Shown here: positions 33,616 to 42,310 of the stretch, piece by piece
Numbering within the stretch: position 1 is the stretch's first letter
Layout: each line of letters begins with the position of its first letter
Origin: Bog-756 sp963741055
Lineage (GTDB): Bacteria; Actinomycetota; Acidimicrobiia; Acidimicrobiales; RAAP-2
Length of the DNA stretch: 64,000 nucleotides
Reading direction: 5' to 3'
NCBI GenBank assembly: GCA_963741055.1
Contig: CAVUGU010000014.1
Coordinates: 124,001 to 188,000, forward strand
The notes under the pieces: generated by a model
The model's database searches: none
What the model saw: only the letters and a program-made list of their open reading frames with translations
Told to the model about the DNA's origin: nothing
Position numbers and translations under genes: made by a program

Positions 33616-34560
33616 ATGTGGATCTTCGTGGCGGCCGTCGTGGTGGTGGCCGTCGGAGCCCTCGTGGCGGCCGCGCTGATGCGCCCGGGCGGCGACGACG
33701 TGTCGGTCAAGAGCTACCACAGCGCCCTCGGAACTCTCGAGCATCTGTCGCAGCCCGAACGCCGGGTACGGGGCCCGGTCCGTCGCGGTTCGGCCGAGAT
33801 GGATCGCCCGGACGATCCTCTCCCCTCGGTGCCGCCGGTCGCGGTGCGAGGGAACGAAGAGTTCCCCGACGCCGCCGAGCCGCTCGTCTTCGACGACGCC
33901 CGCCCGAAGGACCGCTACCAGCCGCCACCCCAGGAGAGCGCGACGGCGAGGGCGCGGCGCGCCCAGCGGGTTGCGCTCGATTCGATGGGCCGGAGGCCGC
34001 GACGCGGCGCCGGCGTCGCGCTGGTGGTGGTGGTCGCTCTCGTGGCGTTCGGCGTGCTGGCCTACGTGGGCAGTCGGCGCTCCCACTCGCCGGCGCACGC
34101 GAGCACCACCGCGACCACCCATGCCCGGTCGGTCACCTCGACGACCCCGCCTCACTCGCAATCCGGCCACTCACCAGCTCGGTCGCGGACCAGCACCACC
34201 ACCACGACCGCGCCGAGCCAGATCGTGGCGTCGACCGCTTCGTCGACCGGAACGGCCGCGACCTACCCGGTGGGGAACGACTCGTTCACCATCCTGATCT
34301 CGGCGAACGCCCCCTGCTGGGTCGACGTGACCACGGTGGCCACCGGGGCCACCCTCTGGACCGGGACCCTCCAGCCGGGCGGCAGCCAGTCGGTGCCGGC
34401 AACCGGCGCGACGACCGTCCACTTCGGTGCGACCGGCGTGACGATGTCCGTGGACAAGACCCCGGTGGTGTTCCCCACGCCGATGCACGCCCCCTTCGTC
34501 GCCACCATCCAACCGAGCTCGCCCGCGTCGCCCGCCACCACAGCTCCCTCAGCCGGCTGA
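33616..34560 (+). CDS. RodZ/DUF4115-like membrane protein
   Basis: 314 residues. A first membrane helix is at the N-terminus (FVAAVVVVAVGALVAAALM), a polar stretch with a conserved-looking HSALGTLEHL follows, then a second helix near residue 135 (GVALVVVVALVAFGVLAYVG), a Ser/Thr/His-rich linker and a C-terminal beta domain SFTILISANAPCWVDVTTVATGATLWTGTLQPGGS resembling DUF4115, the extracytoplasmic domain of RodZ. No helix-turn-helix is seen. A cell-shape or envelope role is inferred. It overlaps the S9 peptidase gene tail to tail by 12 bases. Confidence 0.72.
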   Translation: MWIFVAAVVVVAVGALVAAALMRPGGDDVSVKSYHSALGTLEHLSQPERRVRGPVRRGSAEMDRPDDPLPSVPPVAVRGNEEFPDAAEPLVFDDARPKDRYQPPPQESATARARRAQRVALDSMGRRPRRGAGVALVVVVALVAFGVLAYVGSRRSHSPAHASTTATTHARSVTSTTPPHSQSGHSPARSRTSTTTTTAPSQIVASTASSTGTAATYPVGNDSFTILISANAPCWVDVTTVATGATLWTGTLQPGGSQSVPATGATTVHFGATGVTMSVDKTPVVFPTPMHAPFVATIQPSSPASPATTAPSAG

Positions 34561-36785
34561 CCCGCCCGTGCTCGGTGGTGGAACCGGCGCGTGCTCGGCG
34601 ATGCCGAGCGCGTCGAGGACGAACGCGTAGACGAACGCCTCCTCTTTCCAGGCGTCGTAGCGACCCGACGGACCGCCGTGTCCCGCGCCGAGCTCGGTCC
34701 TCAACAGGACTCGGTTGTCGGGATTGGCCGCGCGGAGCTTCGCCACCCACTTGGCCGGCTCCCAGTAACCGACCCGAGGGTCGGTGAGGCCGGCCGTCGC
34801 AAGGATGTCCGGGTAACGAACCGGGGTGCCGTCGTCGCCGACCGAGCGCACGTTGTCATAAGGGGAGTACGACTTCATGACCCGGTAGATCCCCGCGTCG
34901 GCGACCGGGTTGCCCCACTCCTCCCACTCGGTGACGGTCAGCGGCAGCGACTCGTCCATGATGGTGGTCAGGCAGTCGACGAAGGGCACCTCGGCGACGA
35001 TCGCGCGGAAGAGCTCCGGAGCCAGGTTGGCAACGGCCCCCATGAGCAGCCCACCGGCGCTGCCGCCTCGGGCGACCAGCCGGTCCGGTTCGGTCCAGCC
35101 CTCCGCGACCAGGGTGCGTGCGCAGGCCAAGAAGTCGGTGAAGGTGTTCGGTTTCGCGGCGAGCTTTCCCTCCTCGTACCAGCGCCGGCCCATCTCGCCG
35201 CCTCCGCGCACGTGGGCGATGGCGAAGACCACGCCGCGGTCGAGCAGGCTGAGCCGGAGGGAGGAGAAGGTGGGATCCATCGAGGCCTCGTAGGAGCCGT
35301 AGCCGTAGAGGAGACAGGGTGTCGGGCCACCCTCGTGCCGGGCGACCAGGTCCGGTCGGTACACCAGCGAGATCGGGACCTCGGTTCCGTCGTCGGCCTT
35401 CGCGAAGCGACGCTCGGTGCGGTAGTCGCCGGGGTCGAACGCGCCGAGCACCGGCTGACGCTTGCGGAGGACCGCGTCGCCACCTCGCAGCGGGAGGTCG
35501 TAGACCGAGCGCGGCGTGACCAGCGAGGTGTACTCGTAGCGCAGCACCGACGATTCGTACTCCGGGTTGGCCCCGCCCCACACCGTCGACGGTGACTCGG
35601 GCTGGCCGACCGGACGCGCCGCGAGGGTGACCGGATCGAGGATGCGGATCCGGGTCTCTCCCTCTGCACGCTCGTAGACCACCAGGTGGTCGGCGAACGG
35701 GTCGACGCCGTCGAGCCGCACTCCCTCGCGTCCGGGGAGGAGCTCCTGCCAGGCGGCGCGCCCGGGAGTGGCGTCGGGGGCCGACATCAGGCGGAAGTCC
35801 TCGGCTCCGTCGTTGGTCACGATGAGAAATCGTGGCTCTCTGTCTCCCGCGGGATCGCCCCGGTCGTGGTCGATGCTGTACTCGATCCCGTGACGGCGGG
35901 CCTCGATCACCGAGAAGTCGCCCTCCGGTCGGTCCGCGGCGAGCGTCCTCATCTCCGAGGTGACCTTCGAGTGGAGCGCGCAGACGAGGTACCGGTCGTC
36001 CTTGGTGCGCCCGACCCCGAGGTAGAAGTGCTCGTCGGGCTCCTCGTAGACGAGCCGGTCGTCGAGCAGGATCGGTGCCCACCTCGTGTCGCCAGAGCTG
36101 GTAGGGACGCATGGCCGCGTCGACCCGGACGTAGAAGACGGTGCGGTTGTCGCTCGCCCACGCGACTCCGTACGAGGTGTCCTCGATCGATTCGGGCGAC
36201 TCCGATCCGGTGGCGAGGTCGGCGAAGCGCATCGTGTAGCGCTCGCCCCCGGTGGTGTCGGTCGAGTACGCCAGCCAGCTGTGATCGGGACTGACCGACA
36301 GGTTGCCGAGCGCGAAGTAGTCGTGGCCTTCCGCGAGGCGGTTCTCGTCGACGAGGATCACCTCGTCGACGAGGAGGTGGATGGCCGGGCCCGCCCGGGA
36401 GCGGCTCGTCTTCCCACCCGGGGTGCTCCGGCCGACGACAGTGGATGCCGTAGCTGCTCCCCTCGACCGTGCGGCTGTAGTACAGCCAGGGACCCTTGCG
36501 GACCGGCACCGACAAATCGGTCTCCTCGATGCGCGCCACGATCTCCTCGAAGAGCGCATCCTGCAGGGGGACGGTCGGGGCCATGATCGCGTCGGTGTAG
36601 GCGTTCTCGGCCTCGAGATGGGCGAGGACCGCCGGGTCGTCGCGGTCGCCGAGCCAGTACCAGTCGTCGATCCGCACGTCGCCGTGTGCCCTGAGCTCGA
36701 CCGGGCGTCGCTCGGGGACCGGTGCCTCCGGCAGCTGCTCGGCTGGGGCGGCATCGGGACGGAGGGGGTCGGTCGAACCGGGCAT
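34549..36785 (-). CDS. Oligopeptidase B-like prolyl oligopeptidase (S9), frameshifted
   Basis: ATG 36785; about 745 residues when corrected. The N-terminal part has DWYWLGDRDDPAVLAHLEAENAYTDA and KGPWLYYSRTVEGSSYGIHCRR, typical of PtrB. A shift near 36390 leads to the seven-bladed propeller (LSVSPDHSWLAYSTDTTGGERYT), another near 36075 (one G short in a run) to LLDDRLVYEEPDEHFYLGVG. The catalytic domain contains CLLYGYGSYEASMDPTFSS, the Ser in ARGGSAGGLLMG, the Asp after ATAGLTDPRV and the His in GAGHGGPSGR. It would cleave small peptides after basic residues in the cytoplasm. Confidence 0.87.
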
Positions 36786-36854
36786 CCGCCCAGGATGTCA
36801 CGGTGGGCGGCTGCTCCGGCCCGGGGCTCCGTCCGGCCCCCGGGGCGAGGTTGT

Positions 36855-36868
36855 TACTATCTGGATAG
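36855..36868 (+). promoter_or_regulatory. Probable sufB promoter with overlapping dyad
   Basis: TACTAT (36855-36860) fits the actinobacterial -10 pattern TAnnnT. The perfect inverted repeat CTATC-TG-GATAG (36857-36868) overlaps it, about 50 bases before the sufB start. Overlap of a dyad with the -10 element is the arrangement expected for a repressor such as a SufR/Rrf2-type protein. No good -35 element is visible and no regulator gene is in the window. Confidence 0.45.
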
Positions 36869-36917
36869 GAGAAATCGACCGTTTCGGGCGACCGCCCGCG
36901 ACCTCGGTTCAGAGCCC

Positions 36918-38318
36918 ATGACGACCACCGACCTCGATCTCGGCAAGTACAAGCTCGGCTGGTCCGACGAGGAGGACTACGTCTTCAAGCCCAAGAAGGG
37001 CCTCGACGAGTCCATCGTCCGCGAGATGTCGGCCATGAAGAAGGAACCCGAGTGGATGCGGGACTTCCGGCTGCGGGCGCTCACCCGCTTCGAACGCAAG
37101 CCGATGGTCGAGTGGTTCGCGGTCAACATGCCCGATCTCGACTTCGACGACATCTTCTACTACATCAAGCCCACCTCCGAGCAGGTCGGCGACTGGGACG
37201 AGCTGCCCGACGCGATCAAGCGCACCTACGAGAAGCTGGGCATCCCCGAGGCGGAGCGCAAGTACCTGGCCGGTGTTACTGCTCAGTACGAGTCCGAGGT
37301 GGTGTTCCACCGAAATCGCGAGGACCTCGAGGCAATGGGCGTCCTCTTCTGCGACATGGACACCGCGGTTCGCGAGTACCCCGACATCGTGCGCAAGTAC
37401 TTCGGTACGATCATCCCGCCGGCGGACAACAAGTTCGCCGCGCTGAACTCGGCGGTGTGGTCGGGTGGCTCGTTCATCTACGTGCCCCCCGGTGTGAACG
37501 TCGACCAGCCTCTGCAGGCCTACTTCCGGATCAACGCCGAGAACATGGGCCAGTTCGAGCGCACGCTGATCATCGCCGACGAGGGATCGCAGGTGCACTA
37601 CATCGAAGGGTGCTCGGCACCGGTGTACACCTCTGACTCCCTCCACTCGGCGGTCGTCGAGCTGGTTGCGCTCCCCGGGTCGCGGATCACCTATACGACC
37701 ATCCAGAACTGGTCGAACAACGTGTACAACCTGGTGACCAAGAGGGCCCGGGCGGAAGCCGAGGCCCATGTCGAGTGGATCGACGGCAATATCGGGTCGC
37801 GGCTCACGATGAAGTACCCCTCGGTCTACCTGATGGGTCCGAAGGCCTCCGGCGAGGTGCTCTCGGTCGCCTACGCGGGTGCCGGTCAGCATCAGGACGC
37901 CGGCGCAAAGATGTTCCACGTCGCCCCCGAGACGACGTCGACCATCGTCTCGAAGTCCATCTCGAAGGACGGTGGCATCACCACCTATCGCGGCAAGGTG
38001 CACGTGGACGAGGGCGCGACCCGCGCCAAGAGCTTCGTGCGCTGCGACGCGCTGCTGCTCGACGAGACCTCGGTCTCCGAGACGAAGCCCTACATGGAGG
38101 TCGGGGAGCGCGACGCCCGGATCGGCCACGAGGCCACCGTGTCCAAGGTCGGTGACGATCAGCTCTTCTACCTGATGAGCCGCGGGCTCTCCGAGACCCA
38201 GGCGATGGGGATGATCGTGAACGGGTTCATCGAGCCGATCACCCGGACCCTGCCGATGGAGTACGCCGTCGAGTGGAGCCGGCTGATCGAGCTGCAGATG
38301 GAGGGCTCGGTCGGCTGA
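36918..38318 (+). CDS. sufB: Fe-S cluster assembly protein SufB
   Basis: 466 residues from ATG 36918, near the usual SufB length. KYKLGWSDEEDYVFKPKKGL and IVREMSAMKKEPEWM begin the family; FYYIKPTSEQ, GTIIPPADNKFAALNSAVWSGGSFIYVPPGV, the beta-helix strands (VHYIEGCSAPVYTSDSLHSA) and SFVRCDALLLDETSVSETKPYMEVGE with the conserved Cys follow. SufB with SufC and SufD forms the scaffold that builds Fe-S clusters in the cytoplasm. The sufD and sufC genes lie 1.5-3.2 kb downstream on the same strand, separated by a small Cys protein gene and an oppositely oriented crotonase. No sufS or sufU is in the window. Confidence 0.97.
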   Translation: MTTTDLDLGKYKLGWSDEEDYVFKPKKGLDESIVREMSAMKKEPEWMRDFRLRALTRFERKPMVEWFAVNMPDLDFDDIFYYIKPTSEQVGDWDELPDAIKRTYEKLGIPEAERKYLAGVTAQYESEVVFHRNREDLEAMGVLFCDMDTAVREYPDIVRKYFGTIIPPADNKFAALNSAVWSGGSFIYVPPGVNVDQPLQAYFRINAENMGQFERTLIIADEGSQVHYIEGCSAPVYTSDSLHSAVVELVALPGSRITYTTIQNWSNNVYNLVTKRARAEAEAHVEWIDGNIGSRLTMKYPSVYLMGPKASGEVLSVAYAGAGQHQDAGAKMFHVAPETTSTIVSKSISKDGGITTYRGKVHVDEGATRAKSFVRCDALLLDETSVSETKPYMEVGERDARIGHEATVSKVGDDQLFYLMSRGLSETQAMGMIVNGFIEPITRTLPMEYAVEWSRLIELQMEGSVG

Positions 38319-38431
38319 GGCACCGCCCGCCCCCTGGTCCGGGACGGTCCGTCCGTCCGGGCAGTCCGATTCCGCGCGGTCCGGCCGCGAGGCGAACGGC
38401 CGGGGGGTGAGGAGGAAGGCAGAATGGGCCC

Positions 38432-38782
38432 ATGCCGATGAGGGAAGAGTGCAAGCACTTTCAGTCGAGGACCTACGACTCGGGCGAGGTGGCCCGCTTC
38501 TGCGTCCTCGACCTGGCCCCCGATGCGCCCTGGAAGTGTCCTGACGACTGTCCCTCCTACTCGGCCCGGCTCGCCGACGTCGGTTGGGCCCACGGCTCCC
38601 TCGTCGAGCCGAAGCTCGAGGAGATGCCCGACGTGCCCGACAGAGAGGCGGCCGAACTCCTGGGCCAGGCCGAGGACATCATCAACGCGATCGCGCCGGA
38701 GGCACTCGCCGAGGCGCGCAAAGAAGACGAGCGGGAGTCCCGCCGCGAGGGTCGACGACGTTGGTGGCGCCGCCGGCGCTGA
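38432..38782 (+). CDS. Small conserved cysteine protein next to sufB
   Basis: 116 residues. The first 50 carry four cysteines: EECKHFQSRTYDSGEVARFCVLDL and PWKCPDDCPSY, a pattern that could bind zinc or an Fe-S cluster. The middle is acidic and helical (REAAELLGQAEDIINAI) and the end is strongly basic (RRWWRRRR). I recognise no named family. Position between sufB and sufD suggests a link to Fe-S assembly. The sequence up to sufB includes a GC-rich stretch of short inverted repeats. Confidence 0.7.
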   Translation: MPMREECKHFQSRTYDSGEVARFCVLDLAPDAPWKCPDDCPSYSARLADVGWAHGSLVEPKLEEMPDVPDREAAELLGQAEDIINAIAPEALAEARKEDERESRREGRRRWWRRRR

Positions 38783-38817
38783 GCCTCTGACCCGGCGCAG
38801 GATTGCCGCGCCGCCCG

Positions 38818-39681
38818 CTAGCGGCCGGTGAAGACCGGCGGTCGCTTCTCCGTGAAGGCGGCCATCGCCTCGGCGAGGTCCTCGGAGCCGAGTGCGCCCG
38901 CGTTCCACGTGGCCACGAACGACAGCCCTTCGCTCACCGATCGTCCTTCGCCTGCCGCGAGGACTGCCTTGGTCCCGCGGACCGCGAGCGGTGAGTTCGA
39001 CGCGATCTCCGTCGCGAGAGCGCGTGCGTCGGCGACGACCGCCTCGGAATCGGAGCTCACGTGGTTGACGAGACCGATGTCGGCGGCGCGGGACGCAGTG
39101 ATGTCCTTCCCCGTGTAGGCGAGCTCGGCCACGTGGCCCTTTCCGATGATGTGGGGAAGGCGTTGCAGGCTGCCCAGGTCGGCGACGATCGCCACCTTGG
39201 TTTCCCGGACCGAGAAGACCGCGTCGGCACTTGCCAGACGGATGTCGCACGCCGCAGCCAGGTCGACCCCGCCCCCCAGGCAGTACCCCTGGATGGCGGC
39301 CACGACCGGCACCGCGCAGTCGGCCACCGACGTGATCGAAGCCTGCATGCGGAGCACGTCGGCCCGCACCGACGCGGCGCGGACCGCGGGTGACGGACGC
39401 CTGCTCGCGCCGTCTCTCTCTGGTGTGGCACCGCTGATCAGTCCCGACATCGCGACCAGGTCGAGGCCGACGCTGAAGTGGGGGCCTCGTGCGGCAACCA
39501 CCACCGCCCTCACCTCCGGGTCCCCCGCGATCACGCTCATCGCGATCGGCAGATCGGTCCAGAACGCGGGCCCGAGGGCGTTGCGCTTCTCCTCTCGATC
39601 GAGCCAGAGAGTCGCCACGTTGTCGCCGAGCTCGATCGAGAGGACTTCAGAGGTGAACGAATCGATCGTCGCGGTGGTCAT
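38818..39681 (-). CDS. Crotonase, delta(3,5)-delta(2,4)-dienoyl-CoA isomerase-like
   Basis: 287 residues from ATG 39681; 16 extra upstream codons are less likely. Features are VATLWLDREEKRNAL, the oxyanion segment FSVGLDLVAM, AIQGYCLGGGVDLAAACDIRLAS and FSVRETKVAIVADLGSLQRLPHIIG. The last segment matches the dienoyl-CoA isomerase pattern with its Glu and Asp pair, unlike hydratases. The enzyme would shift double bonds of 3,5-dienoyl-CoA during unsaturated fatty acid oxidation. It lies on the opposite strand inside the suf cluster and probably is an independent unit. Confidence 0.83.
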   Translation of the reverse strand: MTTATIDSFTSEVLSIELGDNVATLWLDREEKRNALGPAFWTDLPIAMSVIAGDPEVRAVVVAARGPHFSVGLDLVAMSGLISGATPERDGASRRPSPAVRAASVRADVLRMQASITSVADCAVPVVAAIQGYCLGGGVDLAAACDIRLASADAVFSVRETKVAIVADLGSLQRLPHIIGKGHVAELAYTGKDITASRAADIGLVNHVSSDSEAVVADARALATEIASNSPLAVRGTKAVLAAGEGRSVSEGLSFVATWNAGALGSEDLAEAMAAFTEKRPPVFTGR

Positions 39682-39773
39682 GGTCGCCAGCGTACGCCGC
39701 ACGCGCGGGAGCCCTGCAGAGCACCTCAAGACCGGCAGGGCCCGGCGGGCACGACCGATGACCCAGGTAACAT

Positions 39774-41159
39774 GTGGTGCAGAGGCTCGGGACCGGGCCT
39801 CTATCCGCGAGAGGACCAGTCCTGCCCACCTTCACCGTCGAAACCGCGTCACAGCTGCCCGGTCCTGACTGGCTGCGGGTCCGCCGAGAAGCAGCCGCCG
39901 ACTCCTTCGTTTCATCACCTCTCCCGACCGAGAAGGACGAGGTCTGGAGGTACAGCCGGATCGACGCACTCGATCTCGACCGGTTCGAGCCGGTCGAGCC
40001 GGGAGGTGCGATCGCCGAGGACGCACGGACCCCGCGATCGGAGCAGGTCCACGCACTGGTCAGCCGTCTCGGTGCGCGCTCGGGCCTCGTCGTGACCATC
40101 GACGGCGTACTGGCCACCGTCAGCACCGGGGGGACCGAAGGGATCCTCACCCTCGGGAGGATCACGGAGCACTCCGAGGGTGACCGACTGCTCGGGAGCA
40201 CGCTGACCGATCCCACCGATTTCCCGCTCCTCAACGACGCGTTCGTCGTCGATCCGGTCGTCGTCGACGTGGTCGAGGGCGCCCGGCTCGAGGACCCGAT
40301 CGTCCTGGTGCACCTGGTCACCGGTCGGGCGGACCTCGCGGTGTTCCCCCGGGCGGTCGTGCGCATAGGGCGCGGATCCACCGCGGCCGTCGTCGAGCTG
40401 TTCGTGGAGTCGGGTGTCGGTCTGCTGCCCGACAGCCGATCCACCCTTCTGCCCGGTCCGGAGGCCTCGAGCGAACACCTCGTCGTACCGGTGACCGAGC
40501 TCGAGGTCGGTGAGGGCGCCCGGCTCGCGTACGTGAGTGTGCAGGCGCTCGGCTCGGGTGCCTGGCAGCTCGCGCACCAGGCGAGCACCGTCGCGGCGGA
40601 GGGAGAGCTGACCAGCTTCGCGGTCGCGCTCGGTGGGAGCTACGCACGGCTCCGCACCGATTCCGCGCTCACCGGTGCCGGAGGCACCAGCCTCCTTCGT
40701 GCGGCCTATGTCGGGCACGACGACCAGATGCTCGACTTCCGCACCCTCCAGGATCACCTCGCGCCGCGGACCACCAGCGACCTGCTCTTCACCGGTGCGG
40801 TTGCCGACCGTGCCCACTCGGTCTACAGCGGGATGATCCGGGTCCGGCGAGGCGCGGTCAAGGCCGACGCGATGCAGACCAACCACAATCTGGTGCTCGA
40901 CGAGGGCGCTCACGCCGACTCCGTTCCCAATCTCGACATCGAGGAGAACGACGTGAGGTGCAGTCACGGGTCGACTGTCGGCCCGGTCGACGAGGATCAG
41001 CGGTACTACCTCGAGTCGCGCGGCGTGGAGCCCGAACGGGCCGAGCAGCTCATCGTGGCCGGCTTCTTCCGCTCCATCGCCGAGAAGGTGCCCATCGACT
41101 CGATGCGGCCGCTGGTCAGCGAGCAGCTCGCCGGCCGCGTGGGAGTCGGGGATGGCTGA
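39774..41159 (+). CDS. sufD: Fe-S cluster assembly protein SufD
   Basis: 461 residues. PTEKDEVWRYSRIDALDLDRFEP is the N-terminal helix; the beta-helix core leads to LDFRTLQDHLAPRTTSDLLFTGAVADRAHSVYSGMIRVRRGAVKADAMQTNHNLVLDEGAHADSVPNLDIEENDVRCSHGSTVGPVDEDQRYYL, the SufB/SufD signature with the conserved Cys-His. The start is GTG 39774. SufD partners with SufB as the SufBC2D scaffold. Its last 8 bases overlap the Rieske gene. Confidence 0.95.
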   Translation: MVQRLGTGPLSARGPVLPTFTVETASQLPGPDWLRVRREAAADSFVSSPLPTEKDEVWRYSRIDALDLDRFEPVEPGGAIAEDARTPRSEQVHALVSRLGARSGLVVTIDGVLATVSTGGTEGILTLGRITEHSEGDRLLGSTLTDPTDFPLLNDAFVVDPVVVDVVEGARLEDPIVLVHLVTGRADLAVFPRAVVRIGRGSTAAVVELFVESGVGLLPDSRSTLLPGPEASSEHLVVPVTELEVGEGARLAYVSVQALGSGAWQLAHQASTVAAEGELTSFAVALGGSYARLRTDSALTGAGGTSLLRAAYVGHDDQMLDFRTLQDHLAPRTTSDLLFTGAVADRAHSVYSGMIRVRRGAVKADAMQTNHNLVLDEGAHADSVPNLDIEENDVRCSHGSTVGPVDEDQRYYLESRGVEPERAEQLIVAGFFRSIAEKVPIDSMRPLVSEQLAGRVGVGDG

Positions 41160-41490
41160 GCGGGTGACAGGCGAACCGGTCAAGGTGCGGCTCTGCGGTC
41201 GCGACGACCTCGCGTCGGGCGAAGCGAGGCGCTTCGACGTCGCGGGGCTTCGAGTCGCGCTCGTCCGCATCGGCGACGACTTCTACGCGATCGGTGACCG
41301 GTGCAGTCATGAGGACTATTCGTTGGCCGAGGGCGAGGTGTGGCCGCAAGAGCGTGAGATCGAATGTGCGAAGCACGGCTCGACCTTCGATCTCTGCACC
41401 GGCCAACCCTGCTCACTCCCTGCGACACAGCCGGTGCCGGTCTACGACGTGGTGGTCGACGACGAGGGCGTGTCGGTGGTGGTCCGGTGA
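41152..41490 (+). CDS. Rieske [2Fe-2S] ferredoxin
   Basis: 112 residues. The first cluster motif is DRCSHEDYSLAEG (CxH) and the second ECAKHGSTFDLCTG (CxxH), with the proline-rich loop and a three-stranded base fold around them. This is the soluble small Rieske ferredoxin type of non-heme oxygenase systems, found next to sufD and sufC in many actinobacteria. ATG 41152 overlaps sufD and its stop overlaps the sufC start (GTGA). It may be an electron carrier or a chaperone-like part of the Suf system. Confidence 0.9.
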   Translation: MAERVTGEPVKVRLCGRDDLASGEARRFDVAGLRVALVRIGDDFYAIGDRCSHEDYSLAEGEVWPQEREIECAKHGSTFDLCTGQPCSLPATQPVPVYDVVVDDEGVSVVVR

Positions 41491-42242
41491 GCACGGGGGA
41501 GCTCCGCATCGAAGAGTTGCGCGCGGGTGTGCCCGGTCGCGAGATCCTGCGCGGTGTCTCCCTCACGGTGCGGACCGGGGAGGTCCACGCGGTCATGGGG
41601 CCGAACGGCTCGGGCAAGTCGACGCTCGCCCACGTGCTGATGGGGAGACCGGGCTACGAGGTGCTGGGAGGATCGGTGACCCTCGACGGAATCGATCTTC
41701 TCGCCCTGCCGACCTGGCAGCGCGCGCGGGCGGGGCTCTTCCTCGGCATGCAGCAACCGATCGAGGTACCCGGCGTCTCGCTGGTCGACTCGCTGACCGC
41801 GGCGAAACCCGCGATCCCCCGGGGCGAAGTCGGGTCCCCGGTCGATCCTCGCGGCGAGGTCGACGCGCGACTCCGTGTCGAAGCGGGACGGGTCGGCCTC
41901 GACGAGCGGTTCCTCGACCGGCCTCTCAACGTCGACCTCTCCGGCGGTGAGCGGAAGCGCAACGAGGTGATCCAGCTCGGTGTGGTGCGGCCCCGCTTCG
42001 CGGTGCTCGACGAGATCGATTCGGGCCTCGATGTCGATGCGCTCGGGGCGGTCGCCCGCCGGATCCGGGCTGCCACCTCGGAGTGGGAGCTCGGTGTCCT
42101 GGCGATCACCCACTTCAAGCGCTTGCTCGACGTCTTGGCGCCCGACGTGGTCCACGTCCTCTCCGACGGGCGCATCGTCGCGAGCGGGGGAAGCGAGCTC
42201 GCCGGAATCGTCGACCAGACGGGGTACGCCGCCTACACCTGA
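41487..42242 (+). CDS. sufC: Fe-S assembly ATPase SufC
   Basis: 251 residues from GTG 41487. Walker A is MGPNGSGKSTL near residue 35, the Q-loop region LFLGMQQPIEVPGVS is a SufC hallmark, the signature is DLSGGERKRNE, Walker B FAVLDEIDSGLDVDAL and the H-loop ITHFKR. SufC energises the scaffold in cluster assembly. It is the last gene of the sufD-Rieske-sufC unit. Confidence 0.96.
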   Translation: MSTGELRIEELRAGVPGREILRGVSLTVRTGEVHAVMGPNGSGKSTLAHVLMGRPGYEVLGGSVTLDGIDLLALPTWQRARAGLFLGMQQPIEVPGVSLVDSLTAAKPAIPRGEVGSPVDPRGEVDARLRVEAGRVGLDERFLDRPLNVDLSGGERKRNEVIQLGVVRPRFAVLDEIDSGLDVDALGAVARRIRAATSEWELGVLAITHFKRLLDVLAPDVVHVLSDGRIVASGGSELAGIVDQTGYAAYT

Positions 42243-42310
42243 GTCCCGAGGTGTCGGTCCTCGGCTCCGGGCGCACCCTCCCGCGGAGACCCCGTTGCTA
42301 GCGTTGCGCC

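Noticed and set aside
38319..38431. GC-rich hairpins after sufB as a terminator
   Set aside because: Several imperfect overlapping inverted repeats but no clean stem and no U tract; the next gene is on the same strand.
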